Made by a program: the position numbers and the translations under genes
Shown: positions 15,983 through 24,555 of the stretch, one piece after another
Layout: each line of letters opens with the position of its first letter
How positions within the stretch are numbered: the stretch's first letter is position 1
NCBI GenBank assembly: GCA_016791025.1
Contig: JAEUNX010000054.1
Coordinates: forward strand, 1 to 50,812
Direction: 5' to 3'
DNA: 50,812 nt
DNA from: Zoogloeaceae bacterium
Lineage (GTDB): Bacteria > Pseudomonadota > Gammaproteobacteria > Burkholderiales > Rhodocyclaceae
The notes under the pieces: generated by a model
Databases searched by the model: none
The model's input: only the letters and a program-made list of their open reading frames with translations
What the model was told of the DNA's origin: nothing

Positions 15983-16318
15983 GGAGGACGATCGGCGCCG
16001 GGTGGAAGTGGGCGGAAAGACCGGATGCAAGGATGATGACCGATTCGGCGTATGGCGTCACCCATGGCGGGCCAGAGTCCCGCCTCGTCGTCGCCGACGA
16101 TAAACCGATCACACCGCCGGCGTATTCAGGTGGGAGGAAAGACGTCAAAAATCCAATACACTACGCCATCCAAACCAAGCAAAAACACTGGGGAGTCGTT
16201 CCCGCCCCGCCTCTGAGGACCTCGGTCCCCAAAGGCGGCGGGAAAGTGTGGCGCGCGCCGCGGCGACGGTCGCGCGCGGCTCATGGAAACTCCCACGAGC
16301 GAGGAGAGCAGGCCGACC
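15983..16318. promoter_or_regulatory. Intergenic control region between puuD and the GntR regulator
   Basis: About 336 bp with no gene. It must hold the promoters of both divergent units. On the minus strand TTGCTT (near 16184) followed 18 bp later by TATTGG is a weak promoter candidate for puuD. The part near 16250-16280 is a GC-rich, partly self-complementary GCGCGC stretch. I see no clear FadR-type operator palindrome. Confidence 0.4.
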
Positions 16319-17014
16319 ATGCGCGATAGCCGCCCAATTCCCACAGGCAATCCCGTCCATGACGTCTACGAAGGCTTGAAGGAGGAGATCTTCGGTTTCC
16401 GCCTCCTGCCGGGTGACCGCTTCCGGGAGAGCCAGGTCGCCGAGCGTTTCGCCGCCCCGCGTCCCGCAGTCAAGGATGCCCTTCGGCGGCTGGAGCGGGA
16501 GGGTTTCCTCCATGCCCATCCCCGCGCCGGATGGGCCCTGCGTCCCTTCGACTTCGACCGCTTCGAGCAACTCTATGAACTGCGCCTGCTCCTGGAGCTT
16601 GCCGCCGTGCAGCGGCTTTGTGATGCTCCGCTGGGCGTGGATCTGACGCCCCTCACCCAGATCTGGCTGGTTCCGGCGGAAGAGCGGGTCATGGATGGCA
16701 GGCAGATGGCGGCCCTGGATGAGGCCTTCCACCAGGCCCTCGTGCGCGCCTCGGGCAACGCGGAGATGGCGACCGTCCATGAAGAGGTGCAGGCCAAGAT
16801 CCGTATCCTTCGCCGCCTGGATTTTTGCTCGCCTGCGCGCATCCATACCGCTTACGACGAACATGGCGAACTACTGCGCCTCCTGTTGCAACGCAAGGCA
16901 CCCCAAGCGGCCATCCTCCTGCGTGGGCATGTGGACACCAGTATGGCGGAGGTGCGCAAACTCGCCCTCCACAAGCTGGCCTCCGCCCGCCGCGAGCAGG
17001 CGCACAACGCATAA
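16319..17014 (+). CDS. GntR-family regulator (FadR/FCD subfamily), probable purine-catabolism regulator
   Basis: A 231-residue GntR-type repressor or activator. The winged helix lies at about residues 10-75, with VYEGLKEEIFGFRLLPGDRFRE, QVAERFAAPRPAVKDALRRLEREGFL and HPRAGWALRPF. The C-terminal FCD ligand domain (about 80-220) has FEQLYELRLLLE, LDEAFHQALVRASGN, RRLDFCSPAR and YDEHGELLRLLLQRK; its histidines probably bind a metal. The start at 16319 is preferred over 16283 because of upstream GAGGAG/CAGG. It is divergent from puuD and convergent with uraH, so its most likely targets are the purine genes, with a catabolite such as allantoin or glyoxylate as ligand (inference). Confidence 0.88.
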   Translation: MRDSRPIPTGNPVHDVYEGLKEEIFGFRLLPGDRFRESQVAERFAAPRPAVKDALRRLEREGFLHAHPRAGWALRPFDFDRFEQLYELRLLLELAAVQRLCDAPLGVDLTPLTQIWLVPAEERVMDGRQMAALDEAFHQALVRASGNAEMATVHEEVQAKIRILRRLDFCSPARIHTAYDEHGELLRLLLQRKAPQAAILLRGHVDTSMAEVRKLALHKLASARREQAHNA

Positions 17015-17029
17015 GTGCTCGGCTTCCCA

Positions 17030-17377
17030 TCAGCTCCCGCGATAGGTGCCGTAGCTCCAAGGGGTCATCCAAAGGGGGACGTGGTAGTGACCGTCCGCTT
17101 CCGCGATGCCAAAGCGCAGCGTCACCCGATCCAGAAACGGCGGGTCTGAGAGCACGACCCCTTGGCCACGGAAATACGCCGCCACGGAAAAGTGGAGTTC
17201 ATAGGTCCCGATTGGGGCGTCCTGCAGCACTGGTCCGTCACAACGTCCATCGATATTGGTGGCCCCCCGGGCGAGGACTTCGCACGGATCCGGCGCGACC
17301 CGCTCCAGGCAGAAGCGGACCCCCGCAGCCGGCCGCCCGGCCGACGTGTCAAGGACATGGGTGGTGATGGTAGCCAT
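17030..17377 (-). CDS. uraH: 5-Hydroxyisourate hydrolase (transthyretin-like)
   Basis: A 115-residue HIU hydrolase, converting 5-hydroxyisourate to OHCU. It begins ITTHVLDTSAGRPA with the catalytic-type His and ends YGTYRGS, the C-terminal tetrapeptide YRGS that marks HIUase from transthyretin. HYHVPLWMTPWSY is also typical. No signal peptide, so cytoplasmic. It is 50 nt downstream of guaD and separated from puuD-uraD by the regulator gene, yet supplies the step between them. Confidence 0.96.
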   Translation of the reverse strand: MATITTHVLDTSAGRPAAGVRFCLERVAPDPCEVLARGATNIDGRCDGPVLQDAPIGTYELHFSVAAYFRGQGVVLSDPPFLDRVTLRFGIAEADGHYHVPLWMTPWSYGTYRGS

Positions 17378-17427
17378 GGATACTTCCCCTCGATTTGCGG
17401 GACGTTTGGGTGAAATAACATGCCGTA

Positions 17428-18738
17428 TTAGGGTTCGCGGCGCCAGGCCCGCTCCCCCAGCACATAGGTCGCCGCCACCGCCCGATCATCACCCAGGGTC
17501 AGAAGCAGGAACAGGCGTTCGTCGAGGCTTTCGGCCCAGGCGACTCGTCGCGCCATGAGTGGTGTGGCGGCAGGATCCAGCACCACAAAATCCGCCGCTT
17601 TGCCGACCTCCAGGGTTCCCAGCTCGTCGGTGAGCCCAAGGGCTTCCGCCCCCGCCAGCGTGGCAAGGTAGAAAGCGCGAAGGGCCGGCAGGACGTAGCC
17701 CTTGAGGTGGGCTACCTGATAAGCCGCCCCCAGGGTGCGCAACATACTGAAACTTGTCCCGCCTCCCACATCCGTCGCGACGCCGACCCGGACACCGCTA
17801 GTAAGGGCTTCACCGAGATCGAACAATCCGCTGCCCAGGAAAAGATTCGATGTCGGACAGAAGGCCGCCGACGAGCCAGTCGCCACCATTCGGGCCCGAT
17901 CGGCTTCGTCCAGGTGGATGCAATGGGCGTAAATGGCCTGGGGCCGCAACAGGCCATAATGGTCATAGACGTCGAGGTAGCTCCGGCTCCAGGGGAACAG
18001 TTGCCGGACCCACGCAACTTCGGCCAGATTCTCGGCCAGATGAGAATGGATGCCGACACCAGGAAACTCCCGTGCCAGGGCACCGGCCGCCTCCAGCTGG
18101 GCTTCACTCGAGGTCACGGCGAAGCGCGGGGTAATGGCATAGCGCAGGCGGCCAAGGCCATGCCACCCTTCAATGAGGCGGCGGGAATCATCATAGGCGC
18201 TTTGGGCCGTATCACTGAGGAAGTCCGGGCAATGGCGGTCCATCATTACCTTGCCCGCCACCAGGGCCATCTGACGCGAACGGGCCTCTTTGAAGAGTGC
18301 GTCCACCGACCCAGGGTGGACCGTGCCGAACACCTGGGCGGTGGTCGTGCCGTTGCGCAGCAGCTCATCACAGAAGAATCGCGCCACTTCCTCGGCCACA
18401 GCGGGGTCGGCAAAGCGCCGTTCGGCCGGAAACGTGTACCGCTCCAGCCAATCGAGCAGCCCATGGCCAGGCGACGCGATGATGTCGGTCTGGGGATAAT
18501 GGATATGGGTGTCGATGAACCCGGGGACAATCAACCGTCCGCTGTAATCCTCCTGGGGCGTGCCTGCAGGCGCGAGCGCCACGACCTCCACCCAGCTGCC
18601 GCTGGCCACGATGCGCCCCATCTGGATGAGGAGGCCCCCGTCCTCATGGTGAACGTAACTCTCCTTTGACCCTTCGTCGCCCGGATCCGCTAGGCAATAC
18701 AGGAGCTCGCCACGAATCAGCCTCGCGCCGCCATTCAT
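17428..18738 (-). CDS. guaD: Guanine deaminase
   Basis: A 436-residue amidohydrolase that deaminates guanine to xanthine. Metal-binding motifs are FIDTHIHYPQTD (HxH), HSHLAEN, YAHCIHL and the catalytic Asp in VATDVGGGTSFSM. GHGLLDWLERYTFPAE is characteristic of guanine deaminase within the family. Its start overlaps the xdhC stop by 4 nt (ATGA), placing it in the xdhA-xdhB-xdhC-guaD-uraH operon where it feeds xanthine dehydrogenase. Confidence 0.95.
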   Translation of the reverse strand: MNGGARLIRGELLYCLADPGDEGSKESYVHHEDGGLLIQMGRIVASGSWVEVVALAPAGTPQEDYSGRLIVPGFIDTHIHYPQTDIIASPGHGLLDWLERYTFPAERRFADPAVAEEVARFFCDELLRNGTTTAQVFGTVHPGSVDALFKEARSRQMALVAGKVMMDRHCPDFLSDTAQSAYDDSRRLIEGWHGLGRLRYAITPRFAVTSSEAQLEAAGALAREFPGVGIHSHLAENLAEVAWVRQLFPWSRSYLDVYDHYGLLRPQAIYAHCIHLDEADRARMVATGSSAAFCPTSNLFLGSGLFDLGEALTSGVRVGVATDVGGGTSFSMLRTLGAAYQVAHLKGYVLPALRAFYLATLAGAEALGLTDELGTLEVGKAADFVVLDPAATPLMARRVAWAESLDERLFLLLTLGDDRAVAATYVLGERAWRREP

Positions 18739-19778
18739 GGCCCGACCCGATCCGAAGCCGCCTGCAACGGCCGCACGATGGCTGCGGGCCCGGCCCGCAA
18801 TTGCAGCAGTTGGGCGGCAATGGCAATGGCAATCGCGGCCGGCTCCTTGCCGCCGATTCCCGTCAGTCCCACCGGACAGACCAGGCGCTCGATCCGGTCC
18901 GGTGCATAGGCGCGCGCAGCGAGGCGCTGGCGAAAACGCGCAGCTTTGCTGCGAGAGCCGATGAGACCCAGGAAGCCGAAATCACCCCGGGTCAGCACGG
19001 CCTCGCAGATGCGCAGATCCAGGTCGTGGCAATGGGTCATCACCAGATGCCAGGCGTCGGCAGGCGCCTCGTCTGCCGCATCCTCCGGCGCTTCGACCAG
19101 GTGGCCCACCAATCCGGGCCGTGCCAGGGCCGCCAGACCGGAGCGGAGCCATTCCGGCCGACTATCGACCCACGCGATCCGAAACGGCAGGTCGGTGAGA
19201 TGGCGGACCAGGGCCGATCCAACGTGGCCGGCCCCGTAAAGCCAAAGCGCCTGAGCCGACTCGTCAAGGGACTCCACGAACCACCGGCAGCCTTCCCAAA
19301 AGACGAAACCCGCCGTCCATCCGGGCGGCGGTGCCGGCCATCCTGCCGCCCGCGCTTCTTCGGCGGGGACCACCCGATCGGCCTCGGCGGTCCCCAGGGC
19401 GCAATAGCGCAGGCCTCCTAGCGGGCCCTCCGGCCCAAGCCGGGCCGTGGCATCCTCGACGGAATCGAAGCGTTCCCAGAACAGCTCGACCACCCCTCCG
19501 CAGCATTGGCCAAGGGTGGCACCAAGGGAAAAATGCTCGGCCCGCCGGATCCCGGACGGACCGTCGAGCAACTGGGCCGCAATCTCGAGGGCCCGAGCTT
19601 CCAGCCGCCCGCCGCCGATGCTGCCCCAGAATGCGGGACGGCCGGCTTCCTCCCGCCAACACAGGAGGGTGGCGCCGGGATCCCGCGGCGCCGAGCCCCG
19701 CACGGTTGCCACAGCCAACCGTACCACGGGGGTGCCGCTGGCGAGCCGATGCCTCAGGATTCTGACCCACTCAGGCAT
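18735..19778 (-). CDS. xdhC: XdhC, xanthine dehydrogenase accessory protein
   Basis: A 347-residue XdhC, which binds the molybdenum cofactor, promotes its sulfuration and inserts it into xanthine dehydrogenase. N-terminal TVRGSAPRDPGATLLCW, GSIGGGRLEA and LGATLGQCCGG are family hallmarks; a Rossmann fold follows (LWLYGAGHVGSALVRHL), then VMTHCHDLDLRICEAVL and GLIGSRSKAARF. ATG 19778 overlaps the xdhB stop by 8 nt; an ORF extension to 19883 is within xdhB. The C-terminal part ends in GIGGKEPAAIAIAIAAQLL. Confidence 0.95.
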   Translation of the reverse strand: MPEWVRILRHRLASGTPVVRLAVATVRGSAPRDPGATLLCWREEAGRPAFWGSIGGGRLEARALEIAAQLLDGPSGIRRAEHFSLGATLGQCCGGVVELFWERFDSVEDATARLGPEGPLGGLRYCALGTAEADRVVPAEEARAAGWPAPPPGWTAGFVFWEGCRWFVESLDESAQALWLYGAGHVGSALVRHLTDLPFRIAWVDSRPEWLRSGLAALARPGLVGHLVEAPEDAADEAPADAWHLVMTHCHDLDLRICEAVLTRGDFGFLGLIGSRSKAARFRQRLAARAYAPDRIERLVCPVGLTGIGGKEPAAIAIAIAAQLLQLRAGPAAIVRPLQAASDRVGP

Positions 19779-22092
19779 CCAGCGCTCCCAGGGCTCGCAA
19801 GACGGCCTCCGGGGTGGCGGGAGCGAGCAACCGCGCCGCCGCCGCGCTGCCGGCCGCCGCCGCCACGGCGTCCCGCAGGGCATGGAAAACTGCCAGGGCC
19901 AGCATCAACGGCGGCTCCCCCACCGCCTTGGATCGGTGGATCGTATCCTCCTGGTTGTCGGCCCCCGCCAACAACTGGATCCGGACATCGGCCGGCCAGT
20001 CCCCCGCCGTGGGAATCTTGTAGGTCGAGGGCGCATGGGTGGCCAGCCTTCCTTCGGCGTCCCACCAGAGCTCTTCGCTGGTCAGCCACCCCACCCCCTG
20101 AAGGAAGCCGCCCTCCACCTGCCCGAGGTCGAGAGCTGGATTGAGGGAACGCCCGGCGTCGTGGAGGATGTCCACCCGCAGCAGGCGATGCTCGCCGGTC
20201 AGGGTATCGATGGCGACTTCCGCTACCGCCGCACCATAGGCGAAATAAAAGAAGGGCCGCCCGACCATGGTCGCCGGGTCGTAGTGGATCTTGGGCGTGG
20301 CGTAAAAGCCCGTTGCTGAGAGGGAAATCCTGCCAAACCAGCAGCGCCGTGCGGCTTCGGCAAATGCCATCGAGGTATCCCCCGACCAGACCCGCCCGTC
20401 GCGAAACTCGACCTGCTCCGGCGCGACGCCGCCCTCCGGTGCCAGAAACGCGGCCATGCGGGCGCAGATTGTGCGAGCGGCGGCCTGGGCGGCCTTGCCA
20501 TTGAGATCGCTGCCGGAAGAGGCCGCGGTGGCCGAGGTATTGGGGACTTTGGCAGTATCGGTGGCGGTGACCCGGATCTGCTCTGGAGGCAATCCGAACT
20601 CGTCGGCCACCACCTGTATCACCTTGGTGTGCAAGCCCTGCCCCATCTCCAGTCCACCGTGATTCACCAGGACGCTGCCGTCACTGTAGACATGAATCAA
20701 CGCCCCAGCCTGATTGAGATGGGTGGCGGTGAACGAGATCCCGAATTTGACCGGGGTCAGCGCCAGGCCGCGCTTGATGATCGGACTTGCGGCATTGGCC
20801 AGCGCGATGGCCCGCCGACGCGCCGGGTAGTCGCTGCTGGCCTCCAACTGTTCCACCAGCCCGGCGATGATGTTGTCTTCGACCTTCATCTGGTAGTGGG
20901 TCGTGTCGCGCTCACCAATACCGTAAAAATTTCGCCGGCGGACCGCCAGGGGGTCGAGATCCAACTCCCGGGCAATGGCATCGATCACCGCCTCGATGGC
21001 CGCCATGCCCTGGGGTCCCCCGAAGCCCCGGAAGGCGGTATTGGACACCGTATGGGTCTTGCAGCGATGGGAGACGACCCGCAGGTTTTCAAGGAAATAG
21101 CAGTTGTCCACATGGAACACCGCCCGGTCATTCACCGGCCCGGAAAGATCGGCGGAGTAGCCGCAGCGGGAGGCCAGACGCAAGTCCAGGGCCCGTATGC
21201 GACCGTCCGCCTCGAACCCGACCCGGTAATCGATCTCGAAGTCGTGGCGCTTGCCGGTCATGGTGAAATCCACGTCCCGGTCCAGGCGCAACTTCACGGG
21301 CCGGCCCAGCCGACGGGCGGCAATGGCAACGAGGCAGGCGAAGAGCGCAGGCTGGCTCTCCTTGCCCCCAAAGCCCCCGCCCATGCGACGGCACTGAACC
21401 TGGACCAGGTGGGAGGCCACCCCCAGGGCATCGGCCACTACGTGCTGAACCTCGGTGGGATTCTGGGTGGAGCAGTGGATCACCAAGCCCCCATCGTCCT
21501 GGGGCAGAGCCAGCGCCACCTGGCCTTCGAGGTAAAAATGCTCCTGGCCGCCTACCGCGAAGTGTCCGGCCAGAACGCGGGGCGATTCGGCCAAGGCGCG
21601 GTCGGGGTCACCCCGGACGACCGCAACGGTGGGCAGGACGAAGCTCTCCTCCGCGACGGCGGCGTGGATGCCCAGCACCGCCGGCCATGGTTCATAACCA
21701 ACCTGCGCCCGCAAAACCGCTTTGCGGGCTGCCAGCTCGCTGCCCGCGATCACGGCGAAGATCGGCTGACCCACATACTGAACCACGCTGTCGGCGAGGA
21801 TCGGATCGTCGGGGCGGATACCCCCATAGTTGTTCGCCGCCGGGATGTCGGCAGCGGTCAGCACCGCCCTCACTTCCGGCGCCCCCAAGACGGCCGCAAG
21901 GTCCATGTGCACGATACGCCCGTGGGCAAGGGTGCTTTGTCCCAGGGCCATGTGGAGGGTGCCGGCCGGCACCAGGATGTCGTCGGTGTACTCCGCCCGG
22001 CCGGTGACATGGAGCACCGCGCTTTCGTGGGGCCATGCCCGGCCGCTCGCCGGCCCGGTCAGCCCCTGGGCTCCCCCGGGGGGCCGGCTCAC
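19771..22092 (-). CDS. xdhB: Xanthine dehydrogenase, molybdopterin-binding subunit
   Basis: A 773-residue molybdenum subunit that oxidises hypoxanthine and xanthine to urate. Visible family blocks are ESAVLHVTGRAEYTDD, GQEHFYLEGQVALA, RMGGGFGGKES, AFRGFGGPQGM, NHGGLEMGQGLHTKV and SKAVGEPPLMLALAVF with the catalytic Glu in VGEPP. I chose the GTG at 22092, whose GTGA overlaps the xdhA stop; the upstream open frame to 22182 lies wholly within xdhA. It works with XdhA as a heterodimer or dimer of heterodimers in the cytoplasm. Confidence 0.96.
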   Translation of the reverse strand: MSRPPGGAQGLTGPASGRAWPHESAVLHVTGRAEYTDDILVPAGTLHMALGQSTLAHGRIVHMDLAAVLGAPEVRAVLTAADIPAANNYGGIRPDDPILADSVVQYVGQPIFAVIAGSELAARKAVLRAQVGYEPWPAVLGIHAAVAEESFVLPTVAVVRGDPDRALAESPRVLAGHFAVGGQEHFYLEGQVALALPQDDGGLVIHCSTQNPTEVQHVVADALGVASHLVQVQCRRMGGGFGGKESQPALFACLVAIAARRLGRPVKLRLDRDVDFTMTGKRHDFEIDYRVGFEADGRIRALDLRLASRCGYSADLSGPVNDRAVFHVDNCYFLENLRVVSHRCKTHTVSNTAFRGFGGPQGMAAIEAVIDAIARELDLDPLAVRRRNFYGIGERDTTHYQMKVEDNIIAGLVEQLEASSDYPARRRAIALANAASPIIKRGLALTPVKFGISFTATHLNQAGALIHVYSDGSVLVNHGGLEMGQGLHTKVIQVVADEFGLPPEQIRVTATDTAKVPNTSATAASSGSDLNGKAAQAAARTICARMAAFLAPEGGVAPEQVEFRDGRVWSGDTSMAFAEAARRCWFGRISLSATGFYATPKIHYDPATMVGRPFFYFAYGAAVAEVAIDTLTGEHRLLRVDILHDAGRSLNPALDLGQVEGGFLQGVGWLTSEELWWDAEGRLATHAPSTYKIPTAGDWPADVRIQLLAGADNQEDTIHRSKAVGEPPLMLALAVFHALRDAVAAAAGSAAAARLLAPATPEAVLRALGALDA

Positions 22093-23573
22093 GCGGGCGA
22101 CCCCGGCAAGTGGGGATCCACCGGGCCCAGGTCTGCCAGACGGATGGGGCTCTGTCCCTGGCTCTCGTGCCAGAAACGCCAAAGCAGGTTACCCGCCACC
22201 GTGCGGCGGTAGGCCGCGCTGCCCCGTAGATCGCTGATGGGGGCGAAATCCTCCGCCAGGGCCACTACCGCATCGGCCACCGTGTCTTCGTCCCAGCTTC
22301 GCCCGGCCAGGGCCTGCTCAGCCTTGGTGGCCCGTTTCGGGGTGGCAGCCAGGCCGCCGAAGGCCATCCGCGGCGCCTCGATCCGGCCATCGATCAGGTG
22401 AATCGCGAAACCGGCACAGAGGGCTGAAATATCCTGCTCCGGGCGTTTGGAAACCTTGTAGAAAGCGCCATGGAGGCCCCGTGCCGCCCGCGGGATTCGC
22501 ACGGCCTGGACAAACTCGCCGCGGGCCAGGGCCTTCTTCTGGTAGCCAAGGTAAAGGTCCTCCAGCGCCAGTTCCCTCACCACCTCCCCGCGCCGGAGCA
22601 AGAGCGTCGCCCCTAGGGCAATCAGGGCCGGGGGCATGTCGCCAATCGGCGATCCATTGGCGAGATTTCCGACCAAAGTGCCGGCATTGCGGATGGGAAC
22701 CGAGGCGAAGCGGTCAGCCACCTCGGCGAGGACGGGGAACTCCGCCACCAGCAACGCCAGCGCGTCAGTCAGAGTCACGGCGGCGCCGATCTGTATGGTC
22801 GATCCCGCTACGGAACAATGCCGTAAATCCGCCACCTCACCGATCGAAAGGATGGGCGGCAGGTCCCGCAGGCCCTTGGTGACCCAAAGGCCAATATCGG
22901 TACCACCCGCCAGAATGAGGGCGTCGGGGCACGCCTCGTAGGCCGCCGCGAAATCGGCGAGACCGCGTGGGGCGGCAAAACCGGGCAAGGTTAGCCCACC
23001 CTCGGACCCCTCCGGAGGATGAGGCGGCGCTTCCGGCAGCCAGCGTCGGGGTACGGGATAGGTGTGCATGGCAAGGGCCGCGTCGATGATTGGCCGGTAG
23101 CCCGTGCAGCGGCAAAGATTGCCTGACAACGCTCGCAGAACCTCCCCGCGCTCCAGGGCGGCGCCCTGCCGCTCCTGGTACTGGGCGAACAAGGACATCA
23201 CGAAGCCGGGGGTACAAAACCCGCACTGGGAACCATGGTGATCCACCAGCGCCTGCTGGGCCGGATGCAGCGTGCCATCGGCCTCGGCAAGCCCATGAAC
23301 GGTCACGACCTCCTTGCCGTCACAGGTGGCGAGCAAGCGGATGCAGGCATTCACCGCCCGCCAGCGCCCGCCCCCGGGGGCGGCTTCGCCCAGCACCACG
23401 GTGCAGGCGCCGCAGTCACCCTCCGCGCAACCCTCCTTGACTCCGGTGCAACCGCGCTCTTCGCGCAGATACTGGAGCAGCGTCGTGGCGGGCAGTGGGG
23501 CGACCACCTCCACGACCTCACCATCCACGCGCAGGCGCACCACCGGGGACGTTCGGGTTGGTTTCTCGCTCAT
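22089..23573 (-). CDS. xdhA: Xanthine dehydrogenase, Fe-S and FAD subunit
   Basis: A 494-residue small subunit. The plant-type [2Fe-2S] cluster cysteines are C42, C49, C54 and C57 (GCTGVKEGCAEGDCGAC) plus C76; the second cluster uses C118, C121, C155 and C157 (CGFC, CRCTGYRP). The FAD domain (about 190-480) contains LILAGGTDIGLWVTKGL, PIRNAGTLVGNLANGSPIGD and KVSKRPEQDISA. It passes electrons from XdhB to NAD+. First gene of the xdhABC-guaD-uraH run, 10 nt after the MOSC gene. Confidence 0.96.
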   Translation of the reverse strand: MSEKPTRTSPVVRLRVDGEVVEVVAPLPATTLLQYLREERGCTGVKEGCAEGDCGACTVVLGEAAPGGGRWRAVNACIRLLATCDGKEVVTVHGLAEADGTLHPAQQALVDHHGSQCGFCTPGFVMSLFAQYQERQGAALERGEVLRALSGNLCRCTGYRPIIDAALAMHTYPVPRRWLPEAPPHPPEGSEGGLTLPGFAAPRGLADFAAAYEACPDALILAGGTDIGLWVTKGLRDLPPILSIGEVADLRHCSVAGSTIQIGAAVTLTDALALLVAEFPVLAEVADRFASVPIRNAGTLVGNLANGSPIGDMPPALIALGATLLLRRGEVVRELALEDLYLGYQKKALARGEFVQAVRIPRAARGLHGAFYKVSKRPEQDISALCAGFAIHLIDGRIEAPRMAFGGLAATPKRATKAEQALAGRSWDEDTVADAVVALAEDFAPISDLRGSAAYRRTVAGNLLWRFWHESQGQSPIRLADLGPVDPHLPGSPA

Positions 23574-23583
23574 CGCGATGAAC

Positions 23584-24381
23584 TCAGGCCCCGGCCAGCA
23601 CAGTCACTGGCATGCCCACCTCCAGCATCCCCTCCCCCTCCGCGACGACGTTGCGACCGAAGATGACGCCGTCGGGCGTCTTCCGGTATTTCGCCAGCGT
23701 GCGCAAAGGTTCCTGATCGCCGCCCTTTTCACCGGTATCGGGATCCACGGTGGTAAAGACGCACCTCTCGCAGGGCTTCTCCAGGCGAAAGGTTACCAAT
23801 CCGATGCGTAGGGTCTGCCAATCATCCTCGGCGTAGGGCGCCGCGCCGGAAATCACGAGGTTTGGCCGGAAGCGCGCCATGGCAAGGGATCGACCGACCC
23901 GCTGCGAAAGATTCTCCCGGGAGGCTTCGCCGATCAAAAGGAGTGGAAAGCCATCCGCAAAGGAAAGGGGCACGTCGGGATGGCCCTTCACCCGACGCGC
24001 GGTCGCCGGGCCGGTCCACAAGAGCTTGACCCGGGCGCCGAGGTAACTGGAAAGCCAGTCGTCCGCCTCCTGGGCTCCGTGCCAGGCCGGGAAACGATCG
24101 CTCCACACCGTCGCCTCATGAGCTGCGGAGAAGGCCACGTTTGGGACGAACAGGTTCGGGCGCCCCGGGGCGGCCAGGGCGACGCCGGCTTCCCCAGGGG
24201 TCGCTCGCACCAGGACCAGCTCGGGAAAGTCCCGCCCGGTCACCAGTCGTCCCGCCCGATCCGCCACCATCCACTCCCGATCGTGGGGCAGGCCCAGGGG
24301 GCCGACGGGACTCTGGGCAAGGGACTCGCCCGCCATCGACTTCACGGGATATCGAAACAAGGCAGACAAGACGATCGTCAT
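23584..24381 (-). CDS. MOSC-domain protein (YcbX-like)
   Basis: A 265-residue protein with an N-terminal MOSC beta-barrel (LFRYPVKSMAGE, LPHDREWMVADRAGRLVTGRD) and a C-terminal MOSC domain with the conserved Cys in EKPCERCVFTTVDPDTGEK. YcbX-type proteins are molybdenum enzymes that reduce N-hydroxylated compounds; other MOSC proteins handle Moco sulfur. The C-terminal [2Fe-2S] domain of full-length YcbX is absent. ATG 24381 gives MTIVLSALFRYPVKS; ATG 24414 adds 11 residues. It lies 10 nt upstream of xdhA, so a link to Moco supply for xanthine dehydrogenase is plausible but unproven. Confidence 0.88.
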   Translation of the reverse strand: MTIVLSALFRYPVKSMAGESLAQSPVGPLGLPHDREWMVADRAGRLVTGRDFPELVLVRATPGEAGVALAAPGRPNLFVPNVAFSAAHEATVWSDRFPAWHGAQEADDWLSSYLGARVKLLWTGPATARRVKGHPDVPLSFADGFPLLLIGEASRENLSQRVGRSLAMARFRPNLVISGAAPYAEDDWQTLRIGLVTFRLEKPCERCVFTTVDPDTGEKGGDQEPLRTLAKYRKTPDGVIFGRNVVAEGEGMLEVGMPVTVLAGA

Positions 24382-24555
24382 GAGAAGCCGGCTATCGCGG
24401 GGAGACCGGGCCATTATGGGCGGAGGGGCGGCGCTTCAGCAATGGGCCGCAGGCCCCGCAAACCCGCCAGTGTCAGGATCGGCCGCCTCGCTTCGTCCAA
24501 GGGTCGCGAGGACGGCGAACATCGTCGCCCGCCCGACAAAAGATGGGAGGACGTG

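Noticed and set aside
16240-16282. GCGCGC-rich self-complementary stretch as an operator
   Set aside because: It is low-complexity GC sequence whose pairing is expected by composition; no clean palindrome of the GntR/FadR type is present.
20629-22212. 527-codon open frame on the plus strand, antisense to xdhB
   Set aside because: Its translation is rich in Gly, His, Gln and Asp with no family pattern; it is the usual mirror frame of a GC-rich gene, and xdhB on the other strand is certain.
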